DNA of 64,000 bases from Locusta migratoria (taxonomy: Eukaryota > Arthropoda > Insecta > Orthoptera > Acrididae), in the NCBI GenBank assembly GCA_026315105.1, contig CM048751.1:334520649-334584648 (forward strand), written 5' to 3'. This document shows positions 31,991 through 43,031 of this stretch, piece by piece (positions within the stretch are counted from its first letter, which is position 1; each line of letters begins with the position of its first letter). The position numbers and the translations under genes were made by a program. Below the pieces are notes generated by a model that saw only the letters and a list, made by a program, of their open reading frames with translations, was not told where the DNA came from and searched no databases.

Positions 31991-34900
31991 TCAACTTCTC
32001 ATACCCGGTACTCCCCAACTGCGCCGGGGATCGCTCATAGCACTTCCTAGAAAGTTAGCAAAGTAAAGTTTGTATTTCTTGTGGTTCTTGATCGTAGAAT
32101 GACGTTCTTGTAGAAATGTCCAAAAGTCAAGTGCGTTCTTGGGGCCTTCTCTGAAAAGGTAGAGGACTGTCAATCCTCGAATCCAAGTTACTGCATTGGT
32201 CTTTGTTCGGGGGTAGTATGTCTCGTCCGGGTAGAGTAATATCCGTGGTTCGATATCTTGCGGAGCAACTCGAAGGAAAAAAGCTATAATTTTTTGCGCC
32301 AAACTCCACGCTTCTGCGGAAGTGCCGCATGTCAGGCGATGTACTTCATTATCCAATACATTGCACTGAGTACACAGAGGAGTGTCCACTCTATGTATAG
32401 CATGTAATCGGGCACGCGTCATGAATTTTCCATTGACGATTTGATACCACAGCGTACGTGTCTCTGTGTCAAGAAACGCATGGTGCACTGTCCGCCATAC
32501 CCTTGTCCACGTTACTGTCGGATGCCGTCTCTCTATCACGTTGTCTGGTCGTCCTCGTAAGTAAGTAAGCAATATATGTCCGCTTGTACATAACTGTATT
32601 CGACGAAAAAGGTACGAATAGGGGCAAGAGACGGTGATATGTGACCGACCATAACTGGCGCTCTTTGGGAAGGCGGCGCTAATTCCTCTATCAAAGTGCC
32701 GGACAGACTTGACTGGTGCCGACGCCACATTTTGACCATCGTACTGACATAGAGAGCCACAGCGCGGTCACGGACGTGGACAAGTCCGAGGCCCCCTCGC
32801 TTAATGGGGAGGGTGAGAGTTTCGTATCGGACTTTGAAAATTAGACCTGCGCTCACGAAGTATCCAAAGGCCGCTAGGAGGCATCGTGCCACAACCACCG
32901 ACATCGGAATCACTTGCGCCAAGTGTGGAATGCGCGATGCCAGGTGAATGTGCACATAAGTGACCCGTTGAATCATGTCAAATGCTCTTAACATGTTATC
33001 TCGAACACTCGTTCTGATAGACGGCAGGAGCCGTCTATAGTTGAGCGCTGCTGTGCGTCTGACGTCGTTGGTGAATGTAATTCCCAAACATTTCATTGTG
33101 TCCATTAATCTTAACGGTGCCACGCTGTTATCTGGCAGCCCTCGTCCAATGTTCGTAGCCCCAGACTTCGCCATATTAACGCGACTTCCTGTAGCCGAAC
33201 CATACAGATCAATCCAGCGTAGTGCCGTTCGTATCTCGTCCCCGACCGCGCCAGGAAGGTAAGGTCGTCTGCATATGTTCTGCAGATGAATGTGTGCCCC
33301 TGAACGTCATTCCTGTTAGCTTGTTCCTAAGGCCACAAAGTAACGGCTCGATAGCTATGGCGTAGAGCACCGACGACAGCGGACACCCTTGCCGCACAGA
33401 TCTGAAGATTTTGATTGGTCCTACCGCACGTCCGTTCACGAGCCCTGTGGAGGAAGCACCGTGGAGTAGTCGCATTACTACGGTAACGAAGTCGTGTGGA
33501 AAGTTCATTTTCGTCATCACTTTTGTCATGTAAGCATGGCTCACTCTGTCAAAAGCGCGATCAAAGTCCACGGACACCAAAGCAGCATTGATACGACAGG
33601 TTGTTGCCAATGCTATCACGTCGCGGTAGTCACTGAGCGCTGTCTGAATATTGCTGTCACCACCGAGAGACGTTTGGTCAAGGGAGATAATTTGGCGGAG
33701 GACGCATTTGATGCGAGCAGCAAGTCTCCTTGTGTAGATCTTAAAATCTGAGTTGAGTAGTGTCAGCGGCCGGTAGTCTTGTGTTCCTTTCCCACCTGAC
33801 GGTTTGGGGACAGGAATTATCATGCCCTCCACAAAGGCTGATGGAAGAGGGGTATGTGGAGACATCAGTTCTCGGTACATATCAGTCCACCGAGGCAGCA
33901 TGAGAGGTTTAAATGTCCGATAAAATTCTAACGGGAGTCCGTCCGGTCCCGGCGATTTGTTTGCTGCGCCTTTACCCAGAGATTCTGCCACTTCATCTTC
34001 CGTAACCTCTGTTATTAGTAATCCGTCCGCCGTCGCATCAAGGGTACCCGACAATGTTCGTGGAACTTCATCAAAAGCTGCCTCATTGTGTTCCACTCTG
34101 TCGTAGAGGTGTCGGTAATGTTCCAGAAAAGCGGTGACAATATCTTTTTGCGATGTTAGACTATTGCCATCCGGCAAGTCGACGACATGTATTAAGGCTC
34201 TCCGACTGTGTCGTTTCTCCCTGATGACGTGGTGCATCGATGGTGGTTCTCCCTGTACCCGGTCAAAAACTCTAGCTCGGACGACAGTGCCTTCTAGGTT
34301 GCGGCGCATTATAGATGTTATCTGAGCCTGTACCCGTTTGACAGCAGATTGCCGATCTGGTGAAGGTGCCTGAGTTGAGAGCTCCCGTAGCGTCGTGAAA
34401 TAGAAGTCTACGGAGTTCCGTCTCCACAAGGATTGTTCTCTTCTGTATGCAATCATCGCTCGGCGTATAGCAGGCTTGGCGCAGTCCAACCACCACTGTA
34501 GTGTCGTGGGGAATGTCGGTAGGCGTCGCTCGCAGGTGTTCCAAGCGTCTTCAATTAAGCGTCTGCACTCCGGATCCCGGAGGTGTGTGACGTTCATTTT
34601 CCAAGTACCTCGACTCCTCCATACCTTCTGGCGTTGGAGTTCGATCGTGCATATGTATGCGGTATGGTCTGAGAAGGCAACGGGCCACAATTCCGCATCA
34701 AGAACAGCATTTGTGAGACCACGTGTAACATAAACTCGATCAATACGACTTGCTGAATGACTGGTATAGTATGTGTATCCGGTCCGGTTGCCATGGACGC
34801 GTTCCCAAGTATCGATCAAGTTCATATCTCTCACCAGCAGTCGTAACTCTTGACACGAGGTGTAATGTGGGTATTGGTATTTCGGGTCAAGCACACAGTT

Positions 34901-35368
34901 GAAATCACCTCCAAGTAAAAAGTGATTATATCGACCCAAGAAAAGAGGAGCAATCTCCTCTGCATAGAATCTGGCACGGACCCGTCTTCGATCTGTACCT
35001 GACGGAGCATATATGTTGATGATGCGGAGCCCAAGTATTGTCAGCGCAAGCCCCCTTGCTGACGGCAGATACACCACGTCTTCAGCATCGATACCGTCAC
35101 GTAAAAGTATCGCCGTGCCGCTGGCGCTGTCATGCGTTGGTGTATTATATGTGTTGTACCCATACAGTGCGGGAAAACTGTCTACATTGACTTCTTGTAG
35201 GAGGACTATATCAACATCCGACGCCCTCAATATGTCCTTTAATAGCTGTAGTTTGACGTGTGCTCTAATCGTATTGATGTTGATGGATGCTATTCGATAT
35301 GCCTGCTGCTGCACTGCACGTTGGAAAGCGTTCATGATGCTGGAGTTTGTTGGTGTGGCGTTGAACAT
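31991..35368 (-). pseudogene. LINE-D ORF2: endonuclease, RT, zinc motif; frameshifted
   Basis: The first 700 codons are open (35368 to about 33290). APE-type endonuclease: ASININTIRAH near 25, VLLQEVNVD near 50, INIYAPSGTDRRR near 110, FLLGGDFNCVLDP near 155, SRIDRVYVTRG near 210, FSDHTAY near 237. RT: NKSPGPDGLPLEFY near 472, TQDYRPLTLLNSDFKIYTRR near 535, ALVSVDFDRAFDRVSHAYMT near 595, VRQGCPLSSVLYAIAIEPLL near 655. A frameshift near 33300 precedes the catalytic YADDLTFLA (about 33265). Two further shifts follow (near 33190 and 32600). The C-terminal part has LTLPIKRGGLGLVHVRDRAV and the CCHC-type LCTQCNVLDNEVHRLTC, as in L1/Tx1 ORF2. The start at 35368 is the first ATG before the endonuclease; a second Met lies 11 codons in. 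Confidence 0.9.
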
Positions 35369-35417
35369 CTGTTGAGTACTGTCGTGTCGTTCGGAACCTT
35401 CCGCATCTCCTAAGTGA

Positions 35418-36651
35418 CTAGTGTTTGGGTGAGGTCGCGGCCGCTGCCGCGTCCGTGTCGTCGTTCATTGAGTCATCATCATCATGAGCCTCAGACCAGA
35501 TGATATGAGGCAAAACTCGCTGAGATATCCCCGCGTGGCTTTGTAATGGCGGTGGGTCTGTATCAGGGTTGGGCGGCGGACCCACTTGTTGGTCTCCGAT
35601 GAACGATGCCGGATGTTTCTCGTGTACTGGGCGATTTGTGTTGTTCTGATATGCGGTGAGAAGGGACTCCACGTCTGTGCTTTGAATTTCATTATCCTCA
35701 ATGTGTGTTGCAACGTCTCCCGTGGAACAGGTGTCCGACGGCGATAGACGGCGTTTCTTGCGTGTGTGTACCTCTGTATCAGATTGCGGCAGCGAATCCC
35801 GGCTTTCAAGAGCGACGGCGGGTGTGGGTGTTGCCATGTCAACGTCCATTCGTGCTTCCGGCTCTTTCTCTTCAGCCGTCGGTGTCGACAGAGAAGTTGT
35901 GCTCTGGTTGTATGGAAGCACATCTGTGTCAGCGGCTACTAATTCTGACGGTTCTGGAATCTGTTCTTGTGGAATGGGTGGGTCAATGTTCGGCGCAGCG
36001 CCTCTCCTTAGCACATTGACGTATGACAGTGGGAGTGACGTCGGCGCGGGCGGTAGCACAGCTTCTCCTGTTGGTACTTGTGCGATCCTCCGCTGCATGC
36101 ACTCAGAGCGAACGTGACCTTCTTTACCACATCCTGAGCATGTCTTCGGCTGGCCGTCGTATATGACTACGGCTCTGCAAAAGGTAGGACGGGACGTGTT
36201 TGGTAAGTTCGATCCGGATTTGCCGAACCCCGTTAAGAACTGGGTACGTCGTAAGAGTGGACCACTTTTCTGCAACATGACTGAGCACCGTACCATAAGG
36301 TTGGAGCGCTTCAATCACGAGTTCAGATGGCACTTCGAATGGGAGTTCAAAAATGCGTATTGTACGTAGTCCGAGTCCTGCATGATCAATAACCACATCG
36401 CCGACATGGCCGTCTGCGTGCTTAAATTTGAGTCCATGCTTATTAGCTCCAATTATTCTTTCACATACTTCTTCGCTGATCATTTTCAAGTAGACAACAC
36501 TACTCAAGATAGTGAGATGTATGCCTATGATATCTTGTGGATCGATTTTAACCTCTTCTCGTATAAAGCGTTCAATTTCGTGAGCTTTCGGTCGGACATA
36601 TTCGTTCGAAAAGCTGATCTTTATCGTCGACTTGCGCCATGAGTGAGCCAT
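35418..36651 (-). pseudogene. LINE-D ORF1: nucleic-acid-binding protein with CCHC knuckle
   Basis: Starts at ATG 36651 (MAHSWRKSTIKISFSNEYVR); an upstream in-frame ATG at 36693 lies in the GC-rich leader and is less likely. Residues 1-150 resemble an RRM-like fold by pattern (VVYLKMISEEVCERIIG; LGLRTIRIFELPFEVPSELV). A frameshift at about 36170 precedes VVIYDGQPKTCSGCGKEGHV RSEC, a single CCHC zinc knuckle. The last ~200 residues are acidic/proline-rich and low complexity. LINE ORF1 proteins coat the RNA. ORF1 ends 50 bp before the ORF2 ATG. Confidence 0.85.
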
Positions 36652-36776
36652 TCTATAATAGGAAATATTACACCCGCGAGAGCGGCCGAACACGTAAACA
36701 AGCGCGAGCGCGAGAAGCTCTGCGGCGGGACGTAAACACGCCCGTCCTCACCGCGTCGCTGCCTGACGCAGACTGG

Positions 36777-37107
36777 TAACCTGCTTCGGAGTTGCTGAAA
36801 ATAATATACAAAAGGGTAACGTAAGGAAACAATCTTCTTTTCCCCACCTTGATCCGTCCTGTGGGAAAGTTCTGATTGCCTCATTTATCTATTCCACACT
36901 GTATACCAGAAAAAGTCGTCTCCAGTTAGCAAAGATATAGTTCAAACGGTCTCTGAAAATAAAGTCATGTGAACAGTCCTGTAACATTGAAGTAAATAAA
37001 CTATGAACTACAATTATCTTCTTGATAGATCTGAAGCATTGAATTAAAATTTGTGGTGCGGCCGGGAATCGAACCCGGACCTCTATGCTTACTAGGCAGA
37101 CGTCTTA
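36777..37107. repeat. 331-bp direct repeat flanking LINE-D (5' side of the element)
   Basis: Partner of 31320-31650. Here the SINE-T tRNA head continues without interruption into its 5' part (AATGATTAAGACGTCTGCC on the minus strand), showing the pre-insertion sequence. Confidence 0.9.
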
Positions 37108-37153
37108 ATCATTAGACTACCACACCACTAACGATTAAGGCGCCTCGGAATAG
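37022..37153 (-). mobile_element. SINE-T (tRNA-Thr-like) palindrome, left arm
   Basis: On the minus strand: GGTGTGGTAGTCTAATGATT, anticodon stem-loop GTCTGCCTAGTAAGC (loop CTAGTAA, anticodon AGT, Thr), B-box GGTTCGATTCC, ending CCGGCCGCACCAC, then AAATTTTAATTCAATGCTTC. It is the reverse complement of 37459-37590 with few mismatches, so the two heads face each other. Confidence 0.85.
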
Positions 37154-37334
37154 TCTATTAATGTAATTAACTTTTTTTCTTTACTGATACTTTTCAATTT
37201 GACTCAAGATTCTCGTGTACATAGGACTACTTAAAAATTTTATATTTCCATTCTTGTGTAAAAATTCATGTATTGACTTGATCCGTGACCATGGAGACTC
37301 ACTCCTCAATTGGGTCCTATGGAACAGAAAATCA

Positions 37335-37374
<40 letters not shown>

Positions 37375-37458
37375 GGGCATCCAAATTAAACAATGGCGAT
37401 AAGTGAAAATGTGAACAGGGCCGCTTCGGACCAGCGGTCGCCTTAACCACTTGGCTAC
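37154..37458 (+). mobile_element. LINE-C 3' end with tRNA-like extension, second copy
   Basis: Matches 29952-30230, including the 3' UTR, the ATT repeat (about 40 bp here, 37335-37374) and the extension ending CCACTTGGCTACC. It sits at the exact centre of the SINE-T palindrome (GGAATAG to the left, CTATTCC to the right). Confidence 0.85.
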
Positions 37459-37590
37459 CTATTCCGAGGCGCCTTAATCGTTAGTGGCGTGGTAGTTTTA
37501 CGGTTAAGACGTCTGCCTAGTAAGCATGGAGGTCCGGGTTCGATTCCCGGCCGCACCACAAATTTTAATTCAATGCTTCAGATCTATCAA
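37459..37590 (+). mobile_element. SINE-T palindrome, right arm
   Basis: CTATTCCGAGGCGCCTTAAT leader, A-box region GTAGTTTTACGGTTAAGACG, loop CTAGTAA, B-box GGTTCGATTCC, then the body start AAATTTTAATTCAATGCTTC. Not a functional tRNA gene: the acceptor stem is poor and no T-run terminator follows. Confidence 0.85.
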
Positions 37591-37660
37591 TAATGTCTTT
37601 GACATATTTGAGACGTAAATCCGTCTCAGGGATTCTTTCATTGTATACAATTATCTTACT

Positions 37661-38035
37661 TCATAAAATACATTTTTAAAAACTATCAGCTGTTTATTCA
37701 GAACCTTATATATCTACCAGTTTTGGTCATAGACCATCTCCATGGATAAAAAGGTGTTAAAACTGAATGGTAAAATGCATCAAATAAAATACATCGGGCT
37801 GAGACAAACAGGAGTCAGTATAACTAAAAGTGTTAAAAATACGGTGGTCATCTTAGATAAAACCTATCAGTCAAACACAACATAAAAATAAGGACAGGTA
37901 GATGTATTTTATTTGATGCATTTTACCATTCAGTTTTAACACCTTTTTATCCATGAAGATTGTCTATGGCCGAAACTGGTAGATATATAAGGTTTTGAAT
38001 AAACAGCTGATGGTTTTTAAAAATGCATTTTATGA
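37661..38035. repeat. Foldback element with ~135-bp arms
   Basis: Arms 37661-37798 and 37901-38035 are close reverse complements (TTTTTAAAAACTATCAGCTG; CCAGTTTTGGTCATAGACCA; AACACCTTTTTATCCATG and read-back). The spacer is ~100 bp. The phrase CTATGGCCGAAACTGGTAG resembles inverted ends of PLEs, but no RT or endonuclease is left. Confidence 0.75.
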
Positions 38036-38049
38036 AATATATTACGGCT

Positions 38050-38720
38050 GTTGACACTCGCCTCACCAAAGCATTCGAATTATCTGCAAGGAGACTTTTA
38101 TTAAATTTTGATGAAACAATACATACAGTTTCAAGCGGTGAACGGCATGACACCATTAATACATTTAGTCTCTGAACAGATGTCTGTAGCTAAGGTAGAA
38201 TATTAAAGGTTATTGGTGAGCGCATTGATAAGACATGAAGTGGAAGCAACATATTGATGATCTACTGAAACGTTTGAGTTCAGTAACTTTGTGACGAACA
38301 TCTCAGCAAATTAGCTTACTGTGGCTATTTTCATTCACTGTTGTCATATGGCATCATATTTTGTGGTAATTAATCATTGAGCAAAACATTATTCATTGCA
38401 TAAAATCTTGTAATTAGAATAATTTCTGAAGCGCACCCGAGATCATCTTGCAGACATTTAAGGATCTAGGTATCTTCACAGTAGCTTCGCAATGCGTGTA
38501 TTTCCTTCTGAAATTTTTTATAAATTACCCAACCCAATTCAAAAGTAATCAGTATGCAGCAACACTAGGAGAAAGGCTGATCCACATTATTCAACGTGAA
38601 ATTAAATTTTGGCACAGAAGGGGGTGAATTATGCGGTCACAAAACTCTTTGGCCACTTACCAAACAACATCTAATGTCTGACAGATAGCAAAGCACCATT
38701 AAAAATAAATTGAAATAACA
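38050..38720 (+). pseudogene. LINE-F C-terminal remnant
   Basis: Heavily broken frames still spell KQHIDDLLKRLSSV, HMASYFVVINH, then LIIRIISEAHPRSSCRHL and GIFTVASQCVYFLLKFFIN, matching the post-RT region of jockey/CR1-like LINEs (typical RIISG, SCR, LGILTV). No tail is visible here; a LINE-F-like 3' UTR (GATGATCTATGGAACAAGTA) occurs at about 40733. Confidence 0.6.
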
Positions 38721-39149
38721 AACAACTTATAGGCATGCTGCCGGGTGACGTCGTCGATAACCGCCGATATTTCTGCAAGAGGACACCCTGCCATTCTCAA
38801 GGCATACCTGCACTCAATGTAGCAATGTGCAAGCGTATTTAATACCTCGTTTTTCAAAGGGCAAACAAGGAAGTTAAGACACACAGTACAAGTCACTGCA
38901 GAGTCCACACAACCAAAGATGACCAAACATCAAAAATATCGATAGTGACTTAATCAACTGGTGAAGCAGCATTAATTTTGTCCCTCTGTTTTTGGACGAC
39001 AGTGCCGGATTCCAAACAGAATTTAAACAAAAAACACCATCTCTGTTTAGAAGGTCGCTTGATAGTTTAATTTCAACATCTTTCTTAATAACACTATCCC
39101 AATACGTGGAAGTGCATGCCAGAATCTCTGTGTTGTTGTATTCTATAGG
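38721..39149 (-). pseudogene. Penelope-like endonuclease end and tail
   Basis: Minus strand reads IEYNNTEILACTSTYWDSVI, KKDVEIKLSSDLLNRDGVF, CLNSVWNPALS, the final segment of the PLE GIY-YIG domain. It connects to the domain core at 39558-39720 after removing the SINE heterodimer at 39161-39546. Confidence 0.85.
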
Positions 39150-39160
39150 ATGACCGGTGA

Positions 39161-39546
39161 GCCGCGGTGGCCGAGGGGACTGAGGCGCTCCAGTCACGGT
39201 CTGCACGGCCACTACGGTCGGGGGTTCGAATCCCCCCTCGGGCATGGATATTTGTGCCGTCCGTAGTATTAGTTAGTTCATAAGTAGTTTGTAAGTTTAG
39301 GGACTGGTGACCTCGTAGTTAAGTCCCATAAGCTATACAAACATTTGAATTTTTGAGTAGCCGAGCGGTCTAAAGCGTCTCACTGCGAATCGCACGGTTG
39401 CTCGCCGTAGAGGTTCGAGTCCTCCCTGGGGCATGGGGGTGTGTGTTGTCTTTAGGTTAGTTTACCTAGGTTTAAGTAGTTTGTAAGCTACGGACTGATG
39501 ACCACGCAGTTTGGTCCGATAGAGTTACAAACATTTGAACATTTGA
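39161..39546 (+). mobile_element. SINE-a/SINE-b heterodimer within one target-site duplication
   Basis: Unit 1 (39161-39354) is SINE-a (head GCCGCGGTGGCCGAGGGGAC). Unit 2 (39355-39546) is SINE-b lacking the first bases (starts GAGTAGCCGAGCGGTCTAAA). A single perfect duplication ATGACCGGTGA (39150-39160 and 39547-39557) encloses both, and no duplication separates them. The pair most simply entered as one unit. Confidence 0.9.
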
Positions 39547-39557
39547 ATGACCGGTGA

Positions 39558-39720
39558 TAAGACAGTGTTCTGCAGCGGATTTATTTGGCTGATGTAAGCG
39601 CGTGTAACTTTTATGTTCAGTACACCGGTCTTCCACAGTACTGATCGTCTGACCAATATATGACATGTCACAACTGCAAGGAATACGATATACACCTCCC
39701 TTGCGCAAACCAAGATTTCA
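39558..39720 (-). pseudogene. Penelope-like GIY-YIG core
   Basis: RKGGVYRIPCSCDMSYIGQT, ISTVEDRCTEHKSYTRLHQP, NKSAAEHCLITGH: a well-kept GIY-YIG core (GVY and YIGQT) of a PLE on the minus strand, continued at 38721-39149. Confidence 0.9.
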
Positions 39721-40112
39721 CAAATTGAAAGAATTTTTGAATAACAACTCGAAACCGTACGAAACCATGCTTAAAATAACAGGCAATCATAAGAAAAACA
39801 GTGGCGTTTGTCATTTCCATGCGAAACGTCGCACTTGTCTACTAGTGCCAAATGGAAAGAGCCTATTGTTATGTAATTTTTGGGCGGGTCATTCAGATCG
39901 TACCCTTCTACAAGCAAGTTTCGCTTTTGAGACTGGACTGAACTGAGTGAATGTGAAAGTGACTCCAAATGTGATGCTGATTTCGTGGATTTAGGCAGGT
40001 GTGAACATTGTTCTCTCCGATTTTGTTTTAACCACTCCATCGAAATCTCGCATCTGCTCTTTGAGGAGTAACATAAGCACTTTCAGGTGTTAGGTACTGT
40101 TGTATATGTGTG
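39721..40112. other. Unassigned ~390 bp upstream of PLE core
   Basis: A 93-codon frame (39665-39946, +) and an 89-codon frame (39771-40040, -) have no recognised domain. It could be a decayed PLE connector. Confidence 0.25.
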
Positions 40113-40124
40113 TTTTTCCCTATT

Positions 40125-40323
40125 CAATTGTTCAAATGTTTGTATAGTTTATGGGACTTAAGGACGAGGTCATCTGTCCTTAAACTTACAAACTACTTAT
40201 GGACTAGCTAATACTAAGGACGGCACAAATATCCATGCCCGAGGGGGGATTCGAACCCCAGACCGTAGTCGCCATGCAGACTGTGACTGGCGCGCCGCAG
40301 AGCGCTTGGCCACTGCGGCCGGC
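40125..40323 (-). mobile_element. SINE-a copy
   Basis: Minus strand, head GCCGGCCGCAGTGGCCAAGC. Target-site duplication TTTTCCCTATT on both sides (40114-40124 and 40324-40334). Confidence 0.93.
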
Positions 40324-40334
40324 TTTTCCCTATT

Positions 40335-40885
40335 ATAAGTACTTGAAGCAGAGACTTTATGGCCCTTCTGATTCAATATGTAATGATACACTGACGCCAT
40401 TAACTTACATATGATTTCCTTCTTACAGTATTGTTATCTTGTTTCTTTGCTTCTATCTGTAAAATGTTGCTTGAGTTACAGTGCAACGTTTTGCATGCAT
40501 ACCGGTGTCCTGTTTCTGATTGCCTGTTATTCCAAGTGTGTTTTTGTGTGGTTCCGATTGTTCGAGAGCAAAGGTGTCTGTTGTTGGATGAAATATTACA
40601 TAGAAATTACGGTATTAATCTTACCAAAAAGAAAAAAAAAGGAAATAAATGAATTTAGAATGAAAAAAAATCATGTATGTTGTATTTTACTGAACTGACA
40701 CGTTACATATCAACACGAAATTTTTTATTGATGATCTATGGAACAAGTATTAATGTAATCTAATGCTGATGTCGAACCAGAAAACAGTTCAAATTCTCCT
40801 GGAGAGAGTGGCCATGACTGATGTCGCTGCTGATTGGCTAACAGTCCACGACGCCATGTTTTTACCATATTTGGCGGGCCCTGTT
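40335..40885 (+). other. LINE-type 3' UTR trace, otherwise unassigned
   Basis: GATGATCTATGGAACAAGTA TTAATGTAATCTAATG at 40731-40766 looks like a jockey-type LINE 3' end. The 95-codon frame at 40411-40698 has no recognised domain. Confidence 0.35.
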
Positions 40886-40887
40886 GT

Positions 40888-41400
40888 TGCTATGGTCTTC
40901 AGTCCGCAGACTGGTTTAACGCAGCTCTCCACGCTACCCTGTCCTGTGCAAGTATCTTCATCTGAGAATACGTTTGGCAACCTGTATCCTTTTGAATCTT
41001 CTTACTGTATTCGTCCCTCGGTCTCCCCCTACGATTTTTTACTCCACACACTTCCTTCTGATGCTAAGTTGACGATTTCTTGATGTCTTAGAATGTGTCC
41101 CACCAATCTATCCCTTCTCTTAGTCAGGATACGCCAGAAATTCCTTTTGTCCCCAATTCGGTTGAGCAACTCCTCATCTGTTACGTAATCTCCCCATCTA
41201 ATTTTCATCATTCGTCTGTACCAACACAATTTGAACGCTTCTATAATCTTTTTGTTTGAACTCCTTATCGTCCACGTTTCACTCCCATACAAAGCTACAC
41301 TCCAGAGAAATGCTGTCAGAAAAGACTTCCTAACATTTAAATTAATATTGGATGTCAACAAATTTCGCTTCTTTAGGAATGCTTTCCTTCCTTTTGAATT
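40888..41400 (-). mobile_element. LINE-E 3' fragment
   Basis: Minus strand reads LTSNINLNVRKSFLTAFLWS, VALYGSETWTIRSSNKKIIE, MKIRWGDYVTDEELLNRIGD, RLVGHILRHQEIVNLASEGS, with a frameshift at the GRPR region. It ends near GACTGAAGACCATAGCAACA. It starts later in the element than the 14.2-kb copy. Confidence 0.88.
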
Positions 41401-42534
41401 GGGAATGCAAAGGTGGCGAGTTCGAATCCGGTAATCAATAAAGTTTTTTGTAGCTTTTTCTTAGTTCACGTTTTTGGTTTTAGACGTCGTCCTACAAGGT
41501 ATGTTTTAACATGGTTACGGACCCTCCCACTTGGCTGTGTATTATTGGCTATTCACAATCCTATAATTGTTTACAGGATGTAACATGAAAAAGGGAGGGG
41601 GAAGGGATTATTCAATCATTGCAGAAAGTTTCTGCTGTTTCAGTAGAGAGAGTATTGGTATTTTTTCGATTTTCCGTGATACGGTGTTCCTTAAAGTATG
41701 CACAGAATGACGTTTTTGATATTTTCCAGTACAGGAAAATCGACAGGTGCACACTTAAAATGTATTTTATCGAGGCGGAGAGCCATAATAACGTACTAAT
41801 TTCAGGGATGGATATCTAGACAGAAAATTCTGAAAAAGCATCATTTCCTTTGAGATACATAGCGTGAAATACCTCTCTTTCTTATTAATCAATTGCCAAG
41901 TATCGAAGTTACCAGAACATCATAAAATATTATATCAAATTCGACAGTCATAGAAACTGCTTCAAAAGACCTGTTTGCTTACAAATTTATTAAGCCTGTG
42001 TGAACATAGTTGAATGGCATTTGTTTTAACCACGTACTGATTAGTAAGGTAGAAGATGTGATTTCGTCTCATGAGCGGAACTGATGCCTTATTCCAATCG
42101 TTAAGTGGCTGAATTCCTGGCTGGGTCGCTATGTAAGTGCTCGCTCTGCACGCAGTCTGGTAAAAACATGGCGGCCACCAGCCAGTTGGCCACTCTCTCC
42201 CTATACAGGCTCTCTAATATTCTCCCTGATTACGGCGCCATATTTTCACCTGGTGGTAGAAAGTGGAACTATAAATCATGGTACTCTGTAAGTGCAATAT
42301 TTCTGAACGTAGTTGTGTGTGTGTGTGTGTGGTTTTTTCCCCCTTCTGAGTGTTAACTGAATGTGGCCATCTACAACACACAGTGGAAATGTACATATAT
42401 TTAAATAAACAAACAAAACAGAAGTACATTTTGTCAAAACGGGAAAGTGGAAACAAAGCGAAAACTCCATTACATTAGAATTTAAATAATGTTGGAACAT
42501 TTTCACATATTCACAAGCAAAACCTTATGCTACC
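41401..42534. other. Unassigned ~1.1 kb with a (GT)n run
   Basis: A GT microsatellite lies at about 42313-42331. A B-box-like GAGTTCGAATCC at 41419 stands alone. No ORF is supported. Confidence 0.3.
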
Positions 42535-43031
42535 AACACACTTGATGCTTATAGATTGTGTCCAGTGGTTTTAATAAACTTAATTATGATTTTATATACA
42601 CGAATGTCTTTTGTAAACAAAAGGGAAGAAGCTGACTGGGGAAGGGGATATCCCACCTTCACCAATGTCTGCAGGAAGTTCAAACGTTCTCGTTCAAATT
42701 TGGGGCACCTCAACAGGATGTGGTTGACATCAGCTGACGTTACAGGATCACACTCACATGCCGCCGAATCGTAGACGTTGATCCGATGTAGATATTTTGG
42801 ATAAGAGGCGTGATTGAAGCGGAGACGAATGATGGTAGAAATCGCGGATCGGTCCAGATGAGTCCTCATAAATCACGGCAGCGTAGAAATCCGAGGTTGC
42901 AGCACAGCGTATGAAGCGCCTTTCGTTTCTTGGGAAAAGTTCCACATCTGTTGCCACTGTTATATTGCGTATTCCTTGACCGCAGATGAGAAGTCTGTGT
43001 ATGGTAGTTGTAGGTCCAGGACAGTGCCTAA
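42535..43031 (-). pseudogene. Jockey-type ORF2 C-terminus after the RNase H domain
   Basis: Minus strand: VELFPRNERRFIRCAATSDF, then RSAISTIIRLRFNHASYPKY LHRINVYDS, ACECDPVTSADVNHILLRCP KFERERLNFL. The ISRLR..HILLECP pattern is the cysteine/histidine tail that follows RNase H in jockey/I-group LINEs. It connects upstream to the RNase H scrap at 44809-44884 across a piggyBac insertion. Confidence 0.8.

Larger units (their letters stand above)
31651..36776 (-). mobile_element. LINE-D, nearly full-length Tx1/L1-like retrotransposon
   Basis: About 5.1 kb with a GC-rich 5' UTR (36652-36776), ORF1, ORF2, a ~300-bp 3' UTR with GC-rich stem-forming sequence near 31880-31910, and a 29-nt poly(A). It is flanked by 331-bp direct repeats. 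The RT is of the L1/Tx1 type by its phrasing (RQGCPLS, VSVDFDRAFDRVSH, YADD), unlike the jockey-like families elsewhere in the window. Members of the Tx1 clade are known for sequence-specific insertion, for example into 5S rRNA and U2 snRNA genes. Here the 3' end sits in the D-loop of a tRNA-Thr-like SINE. Frameshifts make this copy inactive. Confidence 0.9.

Noticed and set aside
35701..36117. A 138-codon plus-strand gene
   Set aside because: Antisense shadow of the low-complexity LINE-D ORF1 C-terminus.
31320..37107. LTRs of an LTR retrotransposon (331-bp direct repeats)
   Set aside because: The repeats hold a tRNA-SINE and lack TG..CA ends. The element between them is a two-ORF LINE with an APE-type endonuclease and poly(A).
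37022..37590. Functional tRNA-Thr(AGT) genes
   Set aside because: A-box, anticodon loop and B-box are recognisable, but the acceptor stem does not pair properly, no T-run follows and the sequence continues into a repeated SINE body.
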